Below, in pieces: positions 1 to 8,849 of a DNA stretch of 64,000 bases. Position numbers and translations under genes: made by a program. The stretch is taken from assembly GCF_045310695.1 (NCBI RefSeq), contig NZ_JBJIAA010000010.1, positions 1-64,000 on the forward strand, written 5' to 3'. Each line of letters begins with the position of its first letter. Within the stretch, counting starts at the first letter, position 1. Below the pieces are notes generated by a model that was given only the letters and a program-made list of their open reading frames with translations, was not told where the DNA came from and did no database searches. Source of the DNA: Clostridium_S neuense. Its GTDB lineage: Bacteria; Bacillota; Clostridia; Clostridiales; Clostridiaceae.

Positions 1-59
1 GAGGTGTAAGGATGGTAACATTTTTAGCTGACTAATACTAATAGGTCGAGGGCTTGACC
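1..59 (+). rRNA. 23S ribosomal RNA, 3' end only
   Basis: The first 59 bases carry the conserved 3' terminus of 23S rRNA, including the GACTAATACTAATAGGTCGA block followed by GGGCTTGACC. The rest of the gene lies upstream of the window. A 5S gene follows after about 60 bases, as in a normal rrn operon. Confidence 0.93.
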
Positions 60-120
60 AATTTAAAATAACTATTTGCTATGCAATTTTGAAAGTACAA
101 TACTTTCATTTACATATATA

Positions 121-237
121 TCCGGTGACAATGGCTTAGTTGTAACACCCGTTCCCATTCCGAACACGAAGGTTAAGAACTAATACGCCGATGGTAGTGC
201 AGAGGAGGCTCTGTGTGAGAGTAGGACGTTGCCGGGT
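121..237 (+). rRNA. 5S ribosomal RNA
   Basis: This is a 117-base 5S rRNA. Its ends (TCCGGTGA and TGCCGGGTA) pair into helix I, and the internal blocks CCGTTCCCATTCCGAACACG and GAGAGTAGGACGTTGCCGGG are the conserved loop B/C and helix IV/V segments. It belongs to the rRNA operon ending here and is followed within 13 bases by two tRNA genes. Confidence 0.95.
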
Positions 238-249
238 ACTTTACAATAT

Positions 250-326
250 GGATCTTTAGCTCAGTTGGTTAGAGCAACCGGCTCATAACCGGTCGGTCCG
301 GGGTTCGAGTCCCTGAAGGTCCACCA
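250..326 (+). tRNA. tRNA with CAT anticodon (Met or lysidine-type Ile2)
   Basis: A 77-base cloverleaf with acceptor GGATCTT/AAGGTCC, the D-arm AGCTCAGTTGGTTAGAGC, anticodon loop CTCATAA and an encoded CCA. The CAT anticodon can be elongator Met or, after lysidine modification, Ile2. The overall resemblance to the GGACCTTTAGCTCAG class of Firmicutes tRNAs makes Ile2 the slightly better guess, but sequence reading alone does not settle it. It is co-transcribed with the rRNA genes. Confidence 0.9.
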
Positions 327-329
327 TAT

Positions 330-405
330 GGGGGATTAGCTCAGCTGGGAGAGCACCTGCCTTGCACGCAGGGGGTCAAGAGTTCGAATCTCTTATTCTC
401 CACCA
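330..405 (+). tRNA. tRNA-Ala (TGC)
   Basis: A 76-base tRNA with anticodon loop CTTGCAC (anticodon TGC), T-arm GAGTTCGAATCTC and encoded CCA. It lies three bases after the CAT tRNA as the last gene of the rRNA operon and runs straight into a terminator hairpin. Confidence 0.95.
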
Positions 406-439
406 AAAAACAGTGATTTAAATAATCACTGTTTTTTTA
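405..439 (+). terminator. rRNA operon terminator
   Basis: The inverted repeat ACAGTGATT / AATCACTGT is followed by seven or more T residues, a typical intrinsic terminator directly after tRNA-Ala. Confidence 0.9.
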
Positions 440-612
440 TATTTTTTTGTAGAGTATTAAAAGGAAGAATAAACTTAGGTATAGAACTCAAATTGCGACT
501 TTTGTTAAAGATAATCTTTCATAAGTAGAGAAATTTTATTTTCTCTATTTTTTTATATATTTGTTGAAGTTATTTCACTATAATTATACAATTAGAGTAT
601 TGAGGTGATATC

Positions 613-1101
613 TTGAATAGGGTAAAGCAGTTTTTTAGTTATGCAATTGCAAAACTAGATATAAATGATAAAATGTATATTGAAAAACACTTAAACGATG
701 ATGAAATTGCGCTCTTTAATAAATTATCTATTCATGAACAAAAACACTCGGTTAATGTTGCGAGAGATGTAGAAAGTGAATGCAGGATTAATTTAGTGGA
801 CTCAAATAATCTAGTTAAGACAGCACTGCTGCACGATATAGGTAAAATAAAAGTGCCAGTAAATATAATAGATAAGTCAATTGTAGTTATTTTAGATAAG
901 ATAACAAACAGTAAAATAAAAGAGTTAAAAAATGTAAAAAAAATATATATTCATTATAATCATGGATATGAAGGGTACAAGATTTTAAAGAAAATTAATG
1001 AAGATGAACAAATTTTGTTTATGGTAAAGAATCACCATAATGCAGAATTAAAAGATAATTTAGAATTAAATATACTTAGAAAATGTGATGATAGGAATTG
1101 A
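613..1101 (+). CDS. HD-domain protein (small phosphohydrolase)
   Basis: A 162-residue soluble protein. H41/H45 lie in SIHEQKHSVNVA, the signature HD pair is at H74-D75 in ALLHDIGK, further histidines are at 117 and 141-142, and an aspartate pair sits near the C-terminus. This spacing fits metal-dependent HD phosphohydrolases of the small stand-alone type, whose substrates are usually unknown. The start is TTG at 613, chosen because GAGGTG lies six bases upstream; no ATG start fits the N-terminus. The gene is followed 26 bases later by the niaR gene and probably shares its transcript. The final CDD residues resemble the metal-binding end of longer relatives, so the protein looks complete but short. 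The substrate cannot be predicted. Confidence 0.75.
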   Translation: MNRVKQFFSYAIAKLDINDKMYIEKHLNDDEIALFNKLSIHEQKHSVNVARDVESECRINLVDSNNLVKTALLHDIGKIKVPVNIIDKSIVVILDKITNSKIKELKNVKKIYIHYNHGYEGYKILKKINEDEQILFMVKNHHNAELKDNLELNILRKCDDRN

Positions 1102-1127
1102 AGGTTAAGGAATGGTGAAATTTAATT

Positions 1128-1643
1128 ATGAATTCAGATGAAAGAAGAAATTCTATAAGAAAAAAATTAGAGGATGAAGGTAGACCGATAAAAGGCAGCG
1201 CGCTTGCAAAAGAATTTGGGGTAACTCGGCAGATAATTGTTAAGGATATTGCTATACTGAGAGCAGAAGGTTCAGATATATTTGCTACACCTAAGGGATA
1301 TATAATAAATAAGAGTAATACAAACATAGTAAAAAGGGTAATAGCCGTATCTCATAAACCAGAAGAAATAGAGGATGAATTAAATTCTATAGTAAAGTTT
1401 GGAGGGACAGCTTATGATGTTGTTATAGAACATTCTTTGTATGGTGAGATAAGGGGAGTACTTATGGTTAAAACTCCGTACGATGTGCAAAATTTTATGG
1501 AGAAGCTTAATAAGCATAGAGCTGAACCTTTATGTATTTTGACAGGAGGTGTACACCTTCATACTATAATTGCAAATAGTGAAGAGGATTTAAATAAAAT
1601 AATAAATGAGCTTAATGAAAAGGGATATATAATTTCTGATTAA
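1128..1643 (+). CDS. niaR: NiaR, niacin-responsive repressor of NAD biosynthesis genes
   Basis: A 171-residue cytoplasmic DNA-binding protein. Residues 5-60 form a winged helix (GSALAKEFGVTRQIIVKDIAI), and residues 70-170 are a 3H domain, named for three conserved histidines; visible candidates are H76, H102 and H143/H145. In characterised Firmicutes NiaR (YrxA) proteins this domain binds niacin with a metal ion and represses NAD synthesis and niacin transport genes. No nad genes lie in this window, so its targets are elsewhere. The ATG start gives the normal length. The HD gene upstream is in the same direction. Confidence 0.9.
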   Translation: MNSDERRNSIRKKLEDEGRPIKGSALAKEFGVTRQIIVKDIAILRAEGSDIFATPKGYIINKSNTNIVKRVIAVSHKPEEIEDELNSIVKFGGTAYDVVIEHSLYGEIRGVLMVKTPYDVQNFMEKLNKHRAEPLCILTGGVHLHTIIANSEEDLNKIINELNEKGYIISD

Positions 1644-1672
1644 TAATTAATAATTTTTGGGAGTGATTTTAT

Positions 1673-4405
1673 TTGAAAAAGGGTTTGAAGTATATATGGA
1701 TACCTATTCTTTTAATTATTATCGTTGGTTTTTTTGGAAGAATTACAAACTTTATAATTAATATTGAATGGTTTAAAGAAGTGGGATATTTATCAGTATA
1801 TTTTACTAGAATTGTAGCAGTGCTAATTCTTATGGTACCTTTATTTGCAATTATATATACAATGGTATGGCTGTATTATAGGAGCATTAGAAAGAGCATA
1901 ATTAAATGGGATAAAGTAGTTGAAGTAAGCACTAAAAAGGCAAAACTTCAAAAAAGAATATTTTTTATTGTAGATTTAGTAGTATCACTTTTACTTTCAT
2001 ATTCTGTAGCAGATACCTACTGGTATAAAATACTTCAGTTTGCTAAATCATCTTCTTTTAATACAAAGGATCCTATATTTGGCATAGACATATCTTTTTA
2101 TGTATTTAAGCTGCCACTAATACAATCTTTGTATGGAGTTATAATGTTTCTATTAATTTTTCTTTTTATTTTAACAGTAATAATTTATATTTTATTCAAT
2201 GTAAAAGATTCTATAAATGCAAGAAGCAGAGGAATAAATATTATTAATCTAAAAGGCTTTGGAAGTGGTTTAGTTAAATTTGCGGGAAAGCTTTTAGCAA
2301 CATTATCATCACTTATAATTTTTTTACTTTCTTTTGGATACCTTATAAGAGCTTGGAATTTAGTTTATTCTCCTAGAGGTGTAGTTTATGGAGCAGGCTA
2401 TACAGATATTCATGTATCACTTATTTTTTATGCTATAATAGCTGTGTTTTCCATAATAGCAGGTATTGTTATATTTATAAGTGTAGTTAAATCTAAGGTA
2501 AGACCAATAATTATTTCTATTTGTATAATTGTAGTTCTCGTCATAGCAGAAGGGGTTTCCTCACCAATAGTTCAGAACCTCTTTGTTAAATCAAATGAAA
2601 AAACTAAGGAAGCTTCGTATATAAGATATAATATAGATTATACTAGAAAGGCTTTTAACGTAGATAAAATTGATGAAAAAGAATTTCCGGCAAATGAAGA
2701 TTTAACTGTAGATGATATAAAAAATAACAGGCCAACTATAGATAATATAAAGGTAAATTCTTATGACCCATCACTTGAGTTTTATAATCAAGTTCAAGTT
2801 ATAAGGTATTATTATGATTTTAATGATATTGATGTAGACAGATATAATATAAATGGCAAGTACAATCAAGTGTTTATAGCACCAAGAGAACTTGACACTA
2901 AAACTCTTCAAGGAAATGCAGATACATGGCAGAACAAGCATCTTGTTTATACCCATGGATATGGGGCTGTTATGAGTAAAGTAAATTCTATAACGGATTC
3001 GGGACAGCCAGATTTTGTTATGAAGGATATACCACCGGTTAATAGCACTAAAATTCCTTTTACTGATCCAAGGATATATTTTGGAGAGGAAACAAATGAT
3101 TATGTTATAGGTAACAATACTCTTGGAGAATTTGATTATCCAAATGGATCTGTAAATAAGACAAATAACTATGATGGCAAAGGTGGAATAAAAGCAAGTT
3201 TAATAAACAGATTTTTATTTGCAGTAAATAAGCATGATATAAACTTTATTCTTTCAGGAAATATAAATTCTAACAGTAAAATATTAATAAATAGAAATAT
3301 AACCGATAGAGTAGAGAAAATAGCACCTTTTTTAAGCTATGACAAAGACCCATATGCGGTCATAAGCAATGGAAAAATATATTGGATTATAGATGCTTAT
3401 ACGACTTCTGACAGATACCCTTACTCTCAACCAGTTGATAACGTAAATTATATAAGAAACTCAGTAAAGGTTGTTGTAGATGCCCTAGATGGGACTACGA
3501 ACTTCTATATTGTAGATAAGAATGATCCTATAGCTAATAGCTATGCTAAAATTTTTCCAGGTTTATTTAAGGATGCAAGTGAAGTTCCAACAGATATAAA
3601 AAATCATTTTAAATATCCGGAAGACTTATTTAGAATCCAAAGTACTGTACTTGAAAAATACCATGTTACAGATACAGGAATATTCTACAATGGTGAAGAT
3701 TTGTGGGATGTATCTAAAAATATGAATGATGTTGAGGGCGAAAAAAGTGTAAGTGATTCATCTTATATGGTTATGAAGCTTCCAAATGAAAGCAAAGAAG
3801 AAATGGTACTTATGCAGTATTTTAATATGAGAAGTAAAAACAATATGGTGGCACTTTTGGGAGCAAGAATGGATGGAAATAACTATGGAAAGATGGTTTT
3901 ATACAAACTTCCTACAGATAAAACTATAGATAGTCCATATTTATTTAATCAAAAGCTTAGGCAGGATCCTACTATTTCAAAGGAAATTTCCTTATGGAAT
4001 ACCCAAGGTTCTAAGGTGCAATTTGGGGATACCTCTGTTGTTCCTATTAATAAGTCCCTTATATATATAGTTCCTGTTTATATAAGAGCTCAGGGTAAAA
4101 ATAGTATTCCAGAAGTAAAAAGGGTTATAGTTTCTTATGGAAGCAAGGTTGTTATGGATGATAATGTTGATAAAGCACTGCAGCAAATTTTTAACTATAC
4201 CGATAATGATAATAATAATCCTCAAACTGAAGTCCCAAATAAGGATAATAAGGTTAAAACCGATGTGAGCTTAGATAGAGAAAAATTAAAGACAGCACAA
4301 GATTTGTATGATAAGGCTATCGATGCTCAGAAAAATGGGGATTGGTCAAAGTATGGAGACTATATAAAAGAATTGGGAAAAACTATAGAAGAACTAAATA
4401 AATAG
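1673..4405 (+). CDS. UPF0182 family large membrane protein
   Basis: A 910-residue protein with about seven hydrophobic segments in the first 300 residues (starting with IWIPILLIIIVGFFGRITNF), then a large, mostly hydrophilic region of about 550 residues expected outside the membrane, and a lysine/glutamate-rich C-terminal tail. Size, topology and N-terminal INIEWFKEVGYLSVYFTRI match the UPF0182 (COG1615) family, which has no established function. The start is TTG at 1673, following GGGAGTGATTT. The gene is about 30 bases behind niaR, in the same direction, and a terminator-like hairpin follows it. Confidence 0.85.
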   Translation: MKKGLKYIWIPILLIIIVGFFGRITNFIINIEWFKEVGYLSVYFTRIVAVLILMVPLFAIIYTMVWLYYRSIRKSIIKWDKVVEVSTKKAKLQKRIFFIVDLVVSLLLSYSVADTYWYKILQFAKSSSFNTKDPIFGIDISFYVFKLPLIQSLYGVIMFLLIFLFILTVIIYILFNVKDSINARSRGINIINLKGFGSGLVKFAGKLLATLSSLIIFLLSFGYLIRAWNLVYSPRGVVYGAGYTDIHVSLIFYAIIAVFSIIAGIVIFISVVKSKVRPIIISICIIVVLVIAEGVSSPIVQNLFVKSNEKTKEASYIRYNIDYTRKAFNVDKIDEKEFPANEDLTVDDIKNNRPTIDNIKVNSYDPSLEFYNQVQVIRYYYDFNDIDVDRYNINGKYNQVFIAPRELDTKTLQGNADTWQNKHLVYTHGYGAVMSKVNSITDSGQPDFVMKDIPPVNSTKIPFTDPRIYFGEETNDYVIGNNTLGEFDYPNGSVNKTNNYDGKGGIKASLINRFLFAVNKHDINFILSGNINSNSKILINRNITDRVEKIAPFLSYDKDPYAVISNGKIYWIIDAYTTSDRYPYSQPVDNVNYIRNSVKVVVDALDGTTNFYIVDKNDPIANSYAKIFPGLFKDASEVPTDIKNHFKYPEDLFRIQSTVLEKYHVTDTGIFYNGEDLWDVSKNMNDVEGEKSVSDSSYMVMKLPNESKEEMVLMQYFNMRSKNNMVALLGARMDGNNYGKMVLYKLPTDKTIDSPYLFNQKLRQDPTISKEISLWNTQGSKVQFGDTSVVPINKSLIYIVPVYIRAQGKNSIPEVKRVIVSYGSKVVMDDNVDKALQQIFNYTDNDNNNPQTEVPNKDNKVKTDVSLDREKLKTAQDLYDKAIDAQKNGDWSKYGDYIKELGKTIEELNK

Positions 4406-4452
4406 TAATTCAGTAATCACTAGTCTATTAATTATAAATTATTTGTTTGATT

Positions 4453-4500
4453 AGGGAGATTTCATTAGTATAAAAAATATGTTAATGAGATCTCTCTTTT
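4453..4500 (+). terminator. terminator after the UPF0182 gene
   Basis: The arms AGGGAGAT..ATTA and TAAT..ATCTCTCT form an imperfect hairpin ending in a T-rich run (TTTTATTTTT). Confidence 0.6.
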
Positions 4501-4672
4501 ATTTTTATACGGAAAAAGGTTATTAGAACAATTGAATTTTAATTCGTAGCAAATAATACTAATTCTTGTTTTAAAGAAGTTAATTTTATTTTTATGGTTA
4601 CATTTTCCTAAATGTGTGTTTAAAAATTTTTTAAGTGTAAAGAATATTAAATAGCATTTAGGAGGTTCAGTT

Positions 4673-5539
4673 ATGAGTAAAAAATCTTTTATAAATTTTT
4701 TAGCGGGATGTTTTTTTAGTGCGGTTATTGCATGTCTTATAATAATATCTCCTGTATTTTTTACATGTTATGATACTGGTGGAGATAAATACATATCTGG
4801 AAGCAATGTTAGCACTTTAAGTGAAAAAAATACTAAAGCCGAAGCTACAAATAAAGATAATAAAAAAGAGGATATTGCAGTTTTTTCTTCAGAAACATGC
4901 TTTAAGAAAACATATTATGTTGCTCAAAATGGAGTTAAAATGTTTAGTAATATAGATAATGCCTCATCACAAATAACCATTTTAAATAAAGATGATGAGC
5001 TTGTTTGTGATAAGGAAAAGGATGGATATTTGTATTGTGAAAGCAATCATATTGATTCTAAAGGAAAACTAGTAAACGGATGGGTAAAAAAAGATAATAA
5101 TAATTTAAAAGGAATGGTTTTTAAAAATGCAAAGCTTATAGTAGATATAAACTTAACTAATCAAACTTTAAATATGTACAGAAACAATATTCCTATAAAT
5201 AATGCTCCTATAAAGTGTTCAAGTGGAATAAAAGGCAATAATGATACAGAAACGCCTTTAGGCTTTTTTACGATTAAAGATAAGTTTGAAAATCTTACAA
5301 GTGTAAAATATAATGAGAATTTAAAATATGCTGTTAAATTTCTTGGAAATTATTTAATTCACTCTTTACCGATTGATGAAACCAAAAAAGATGGTAAAAT
5401 TAAATATGAAGAACAAAAACAAGCGAAGGATGATTTAGGAAAAGAAGCATCTCATGGATGCATAAGATTGTCTATGGATGATGCTAAAACTGTTTATAAT
5501 ACTGTAAGTAGGGGAGATCTAGTGTATATACATTATTAG
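4673..5539 (+). CDS. L,D-transpeptidase (YkuD domain), membrane-anchored
   Basis: A 288-residue exported protein. Residues 8-30 are a hydrophobic membrane anchor or signal, followed by a Lys/Asn-rich linker, an SH3-like segment at about 80-143 (YYVAQNGVKMFSN through VNGWVKK), and a YkuD catalytic domain from about 150 to the end. The catalytic signature SHGCIRL places the nucleophile at C263 with H261. YkuD enzymes form 3-3 crosslinks in peptidoglycan or attach proteins to it at the cell surface. The start is ATG at 4673 after TAGGAGGTTC. It seems to be a single-gene unit or to read into the downstream oxidoreductase gene, which begins 34 bases later. Confidence 0.9.
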   Translation: MSKKSFINFLAGCFFSAVIACLIIISPVFFTCYDTGGDKYISGSNVSTLSEKNTKAEATNKDNKKEDIAVFSSETCFKKTYYVAQNGVKMFSNIDNASSQITILNKDDELVCDKEKDGYLYCESNHIDSKGKLVNGWVKKDNNNLKGMVFKNAKLIVDINLTNQTLNMYRNNIPINNAPIKCSSGIKGNNDTETPLGFFTIKDKFENLTSVKYNENLKYAVKFLGNYLIHSLPIDETKKDGKIKYEEQKQAKDDLGKEASHGCIRLSMDDAKTVYNTVSRGDLVYIHY

Positions 5540-5573
5540 AGAAAAATATTTATGGTAATTGGGGTGTGAATTT

Positions 5574-6962
5574 ATGGATTACGATGTACTTATTCTTGGA
5601 GGTGGAATTGTTGGATGTTCCATAGCTTATGAGCTATCAAAATATAGCCTTAATGTTTCAATTATTGAAAAAGAATTAGATATAGGAAATGATGTTTCAG
5701 AGACTAATGCCTCTTTAATATTCGATGGAATGGAAATAGATAATGACTTAAACTACTATATGGAGTACTATGGAAATAGAAATATGAGGGATATAACAAG
5801 AAATTTTAATGTTCCTTTTAAAAGATTTAAGTCAGTTATTTTTGAAGAAAATTCAATAGAGAATAAAAATTTTATAGAAAAGATGTATGCTAGATCTATT
5901 AGAAGAGGAATTAAAGGAATACAAAAGGTTAGTGGCAATAATTTAAAGTTTGGATTAGATACTAAAATTAATTTCAATAAGGCAATTATATCTAAAAATT
6001 GGGGTGTTATATGCCCGTATGATTTATCTATAGCTTATGGAGAAATAGCTTTTGATAATGGAGTTAATTTTAGATTGGGAGAAAAAGTTGTTGAAATAAA
6101 AAAAATATCTAAGGGATTTAAAGTAACAACTACAAAAAATAAATTTACATGTAAGTTTGTTATTAATACAATTCCAGATGATGATTATAAGTTAGGAAGT
6201 AAAATAAAGAAAAATAGTCATAAGAATAATAACGCTAAATGTTTTTTAATAAACAAAAAATTTAAATTCAAAGACATTGCTGTTATATTAGGAGAGGATG
6301 AAGAAAGGATTTTTATTTATCCTAATTTTAATGGTGAAACTGTAGCTTATGTTATAACTAAAAATGAGATAAGCTATGAGGAGGCATTTGAAAAATTACA
6401 AAATAGATTTCCTGCAATCAATCATAACTATATTAACAATTCTTACAACAAGCAGTTTTTTAATGACAGAATAATTATTGATGATAAACTAATTAGTAAA
6501 GGATATATTAAGATAGATGGTAAGAATTATGGAACAGTAACAATGACTCAATTTATTGCAAATACTATAAGAAAAATGGTTATAGAAAATATTCCATCCA
6601 AGCTTAAAAAGGATTTCTACGGGAAAAGAAGAGAAATATATAGATTTAGGGATATGACTAATGAGGAAAGAAAGAACTTAATAAATATAAATCCTAAGTA
6701 TGGTAAGATAATATGCTTGTGTAATCAGGTTACAGAAGGAGAAATAATAGATTCTATAAGAAGACCGCTGGGTGCAAGAACTATTGATGGTATAAGAAAA
6801 AGGACGGGAGTAATGAAGGGAGACTGCTGTGGAAGTTACTGCATGAGTAAAGTAATATCCATTTTAGCAAATGAAACTAATAAAGATATCACTGAAATAC
6901 TTGAAAAATCAGATGGATCGAATATGATAATGAGTAGAATAAAACAGTTTAACGAAATATAG
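5574..6962 (+). CDS. FAD-dependent oxidoreductase with C-terminal BFD-like [2Fe-2S] domain
   Basis: A 462-residue flavoprotein. Residues 1-35 form the dinucleotide-binding fold (VLILGGGIVGCSIAYELSKY, then a glutamate), the centre is a DAO-type domain, and the last 90 residues carry CLC..(about 34 residues)..CCGSYC, the cysteine spacing of a BFD-like [2Fe-2S] domain. It resembles the large subunit of anaerobic glycerol-3-phosphate dehydrogenases and related proteins of Clostridia, but the substrate is not proven. ATG at 5574 is preferred over an in-frame TTG at 5559, because GGGGTG at 5561-5566 lies seven bases in front of it. The next gene, 10 bases downstream, is a shortened DUF1667 partner. 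The second flavoprotein that usually sits between the two in related operons is missing. Confidence 0.8.
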   Translation: MDYDVLILGGGIVGCSIAYELSKYSLNVSIIEKELDIGNDVSETNASLIFDGMEIDNDLNYYMEYYGNRNMRDITRNFNVPFKRFKSVIFEENSIENKNFIEKMYARSIRRGIKGIQKVSGNNLKFGLDTKINFNKAIISKNWGVICPYDLSIAYGEIAFDNGVNFRLGEKVVEIKKISKGFKVTTTKNKFTCKFVINTIPDDDYKLGSKIKKNSHKNNNAKCFLINKKFKFKDIAVILGEDEERIFIYPNFNGETVAYVITKNEISYEEAFEKLQNRFPAINHNYINNSYNKQFFNDRIIIDDKLISKGYIKIDGKNYGTVTMTQFIANTIRKMVIENIPSKLKKDFYGKRREIYRFRDMTNEERKNLININPKYGKIICLCNQVTEGEIIDSIRRPLGARTIDGIRKRTGVMKGDCCGSYCMSKVISILANETNKDITEILEKSDGSNMIMSRIKQFNEI

Positions 6963-6972
6963 GTGATAATAT

Positions 6973-7209
6973 ATGAAGGGTGAAGTGAATAAAAAAAAGG
7001 ACATACTTACAACTTTAGTTAGAGTAAAAGGTTCAAAAGTAAAAGTGGTTTCAGTAAAAAGTGCTGAGCCAATAGAAAAGGAATTGTTTATAGAATGTTC
7101 TAAGGCACTTGGAAGACTTTATGTTAGTGCTCCTATAAAGCAAGGTGATTTAATATGCAAAAACATTTTAAATACTGGTGTGGATATAATTGCAACAAAG
7201 AATATATAA
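6973..7209 (+). CDS. DUF1667-like protein lacking its cysteine-rich N-terminal half
   Basis: A 78-residue protein aligned by eye with the C-terminal half of DUF1667 proteins: TTLVRVKG, an IEKELFIECSKALGRLYVSAPI stretch and the closing GDLICKNILNTGVDIIATKNI. Full-length members of about 110-130 residues start with a CPxGC-type cysteine motif that probably holds an iron-sulfur cluster; nothing like it is present here or in the other frames just upstream. The gene follows the oxidoreductase at 10 bases with its own RBS (AGGTGATAAT), so it is likely expressed as its partner. It may be a functional remnant or a decaying subunit. Confidence 0.65.
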   Translation: MKGEVNKKKDILTTLVRVKGSKVKVVSVKSAEPIEKELFIECSKALGRLYVSAPIKQGDLICKNILNTGVDIIATKNI

Positions 7210-7226
7210 AAATTTCAAAAAAGGTA

Positions 7227-7255
7227 TTGACATAAGAATATAATGAATATATAAT
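7227..7255 (+). promoter_or_regulatory. sigma-A promoter of the serine T-box operon
   Basis: A perfect TTGACA (7227-7232) and TATAAT (7250-7255) are separated by exactly 17 bases, about 25 bases in front of the T-box leader. Confidence 0.85.
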
Positions 7256-7278
7256 TAAATTAACATTTAGATATTAAA

Positions 7279-7497
7279 CCGTTGAAGAGAATAGTAACAT
7301 TTAGTGGTTTTTAGAGAGTCAGTGGTTGGTGTAAACTGATAGCTACTAGGTTGTGAATCCGCCTCGGAGGGATTGCGATGAGCAATACGGTGTGATTACC
7401 GTTATATTTTAATTAAGTTGAATCACTTATTTTGTGATTAACTAGGGTGGTAACGCGGAGTCTTTCGTCCCTAATTTAGGGATGAAGGGCCTTTTTT
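7279..7497 (+). promoter_or_regulatory. T-box riboswitch, serine specifier (TCC)
   Basis: The leader contains a long stem I, the specifier region GAATCCGCCT with codon TCC at 7358-7360 in the usual NNN-(A/G)CC context, and the T-box AGGGTGGTAACGCG at 7444-7457. It ends in an overlapping terminator (CTTTCGTCCCT / AGGGATGAAGG followed by T6, about 7461-7497). Uncharged tRNA-Ser should favour the antiterminator, switching on the downstream aminotransferase and serA genes when serine is scarce. The serine assignment agrees with these genes. Confidence 0.93.
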
Positions 7498-7762
7498 ATT
7501 TATTAAAAAATGTTACTGCAATGAGCATATTTTCTTAAAAGCATATTTGAATAAAATAATCTAAGCTGAAATATGAATTATGGCACATGTATAAAATTAA
7601 TTGTAAGAATATTATGAATATTATCGTGACCGAAATTATATGTTATATGTTTTTTTATACATATTATTTAAGAATTTATGCAGCTATTTTTCGGAAATAT
7701 AATACATAAAATACAAAAATTAAAATGAGTTTACAGAGAGTATTTAAGGAGGAAAGTTTACA

Positions 7763-8836
7763 ATGCATAAGAAATTATTTATACCAGGACCAGTAGAGGT
7801 AAGAGAAGATGTACTTGAAAAAATGGCAACACCTATGATAGGACATAGGAGCAAAGATGCATCAGCACTTCAAAGGGGAATAAGTGATAAGCTAAGATTA
7901 GTATTTAATACAAAAGAGGAAATTTTATTATCTACAAGTTCAGGTAGTGGACTTATGGAAGGTGCTATTAGATCATGTACAGCTAAAAGGGCTGCTGTAT
8001 TTTCAATCGGCGCTTTTGGAAAAAGATGGTATGAGATGGCTTTAAATAATAATGTACCTGCTGATTTATACGAAGTTGAATGGGGAGAAGCACTTAACCC
8101 ACAGTTTGTAGATGAAGTTTTAGGCACTGGAAAGTACGATTTGATAACAATAACTCACAATGAGACATCAACAGGAATAATGAATCCAGTTGAAGAATTA
8201 GCAAAAGTTATAAAAAAATATCCAGATGTAGTTTGGTGTCTTGATACAGTAAGCTCTATGGGTGGAACTAAAATAGAAGTAGATAAGCTTGGTGTGGACA
8301 TATGCATAACATCATCTCAAAAAGCTATTGGACTTCCTCCTGGACTTGCAATATGTTCATTTTCTAAAAAAGCTGTAGAAAGAGCAAAAACAGTTGAGTT
8401 CAGAGGATATTATCTGGATTTACTAAATCTATATGAATTTATACAGAAAAAAGATTACCAATATCCATCTACCCCATCATTATCACATATGTTTGCACTT
8501 GATTATGTACTTGATAATATGCTTAAAGAAGGATTAGAAAACAGATATAATAGGCATATAGAAATGGCTGAATATGTTAGAAATTGGGCTAGAAAGTACT
8601 TTGAAGTATTTGGGGATGAAAACAATCTTTCAAATACTGTAACAACTATAAAAAATACAAGAGGTATAAGCGTTGCAGATTTAAATAAGAAGCTTGGTGA
8701 AAGAGGTTTCCAGATATCTAACGGCTACGGAAAATTAAAAGAAAAAACCTTTAGAATTGCCCATATGGCAGAGATGACTTTAGATGATATAAAAGAGCTT
8801 ATTTGTAACATAAATGATATATTAGGATTAGAATAA
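7763..8836 (+). CDS. class V PLP aminotransferase of the serine pathway
   Basis: A 357-residue soluble enzyme of the alanine-glyoxylate/serine-pyruvate aminotransferase family. SSGSG near 60 binds the cofactor phosphate, D161 (CLDTVSSMGG) contacts the pyridine nitrogen, and K187 in SSQKAIGLPPG is the Schiff-base lysine. It lies behind a serine T-box and 13 bases before serA. This makes it the likely phosphohydroxypyruvate transaminase (SerC function) of a two-gene serine pathway, although the family name would suggest serine-pyruvate or alanine-glyoxylate exchange. The start is ATG at 7763 behind AAGGAGGAAAG. Confidence 0.85.
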   Translation: MHKKLFIPGPVEVREDVLEKMATPMIGHRSKDASALQRGISDKLRLVFNTKEEILLSTSSGSGLMEGAIRSCTAKRAAVFSIGAFGKRWYEMALNNNVPADLYEVEWGEALNPQFVDEVLGTGKYDLITITHNETSTGIMNPVEELAKVIKKYPDVVWCLDTVSSMGGTKIEVDKLGVDICITSSQKAIGLPPGLAICSFSKKAVERAKTVEFRGYYLDLLNLYEFIQKKDYQYPSTPSLSHMFALDYVLDNMLKEGLENRYNRHIEMAEYVRNWARKYFEVFGDENNLSNTVTTIKNTRGISVADLNKKLGERGFQISNGYGKLKEKTFRIAHMAEMTLDDIKELICNINDILGLE

Positions 8837-8849
8837 GGAGGAAGTTAAT

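Noticed and set aside
7498..7762. A second riboswitch between the T-box terminator and the aminotransferase gene
   Set aside because: The 265 bases are AT-rich without a recognisable conserved motif or strong stem.
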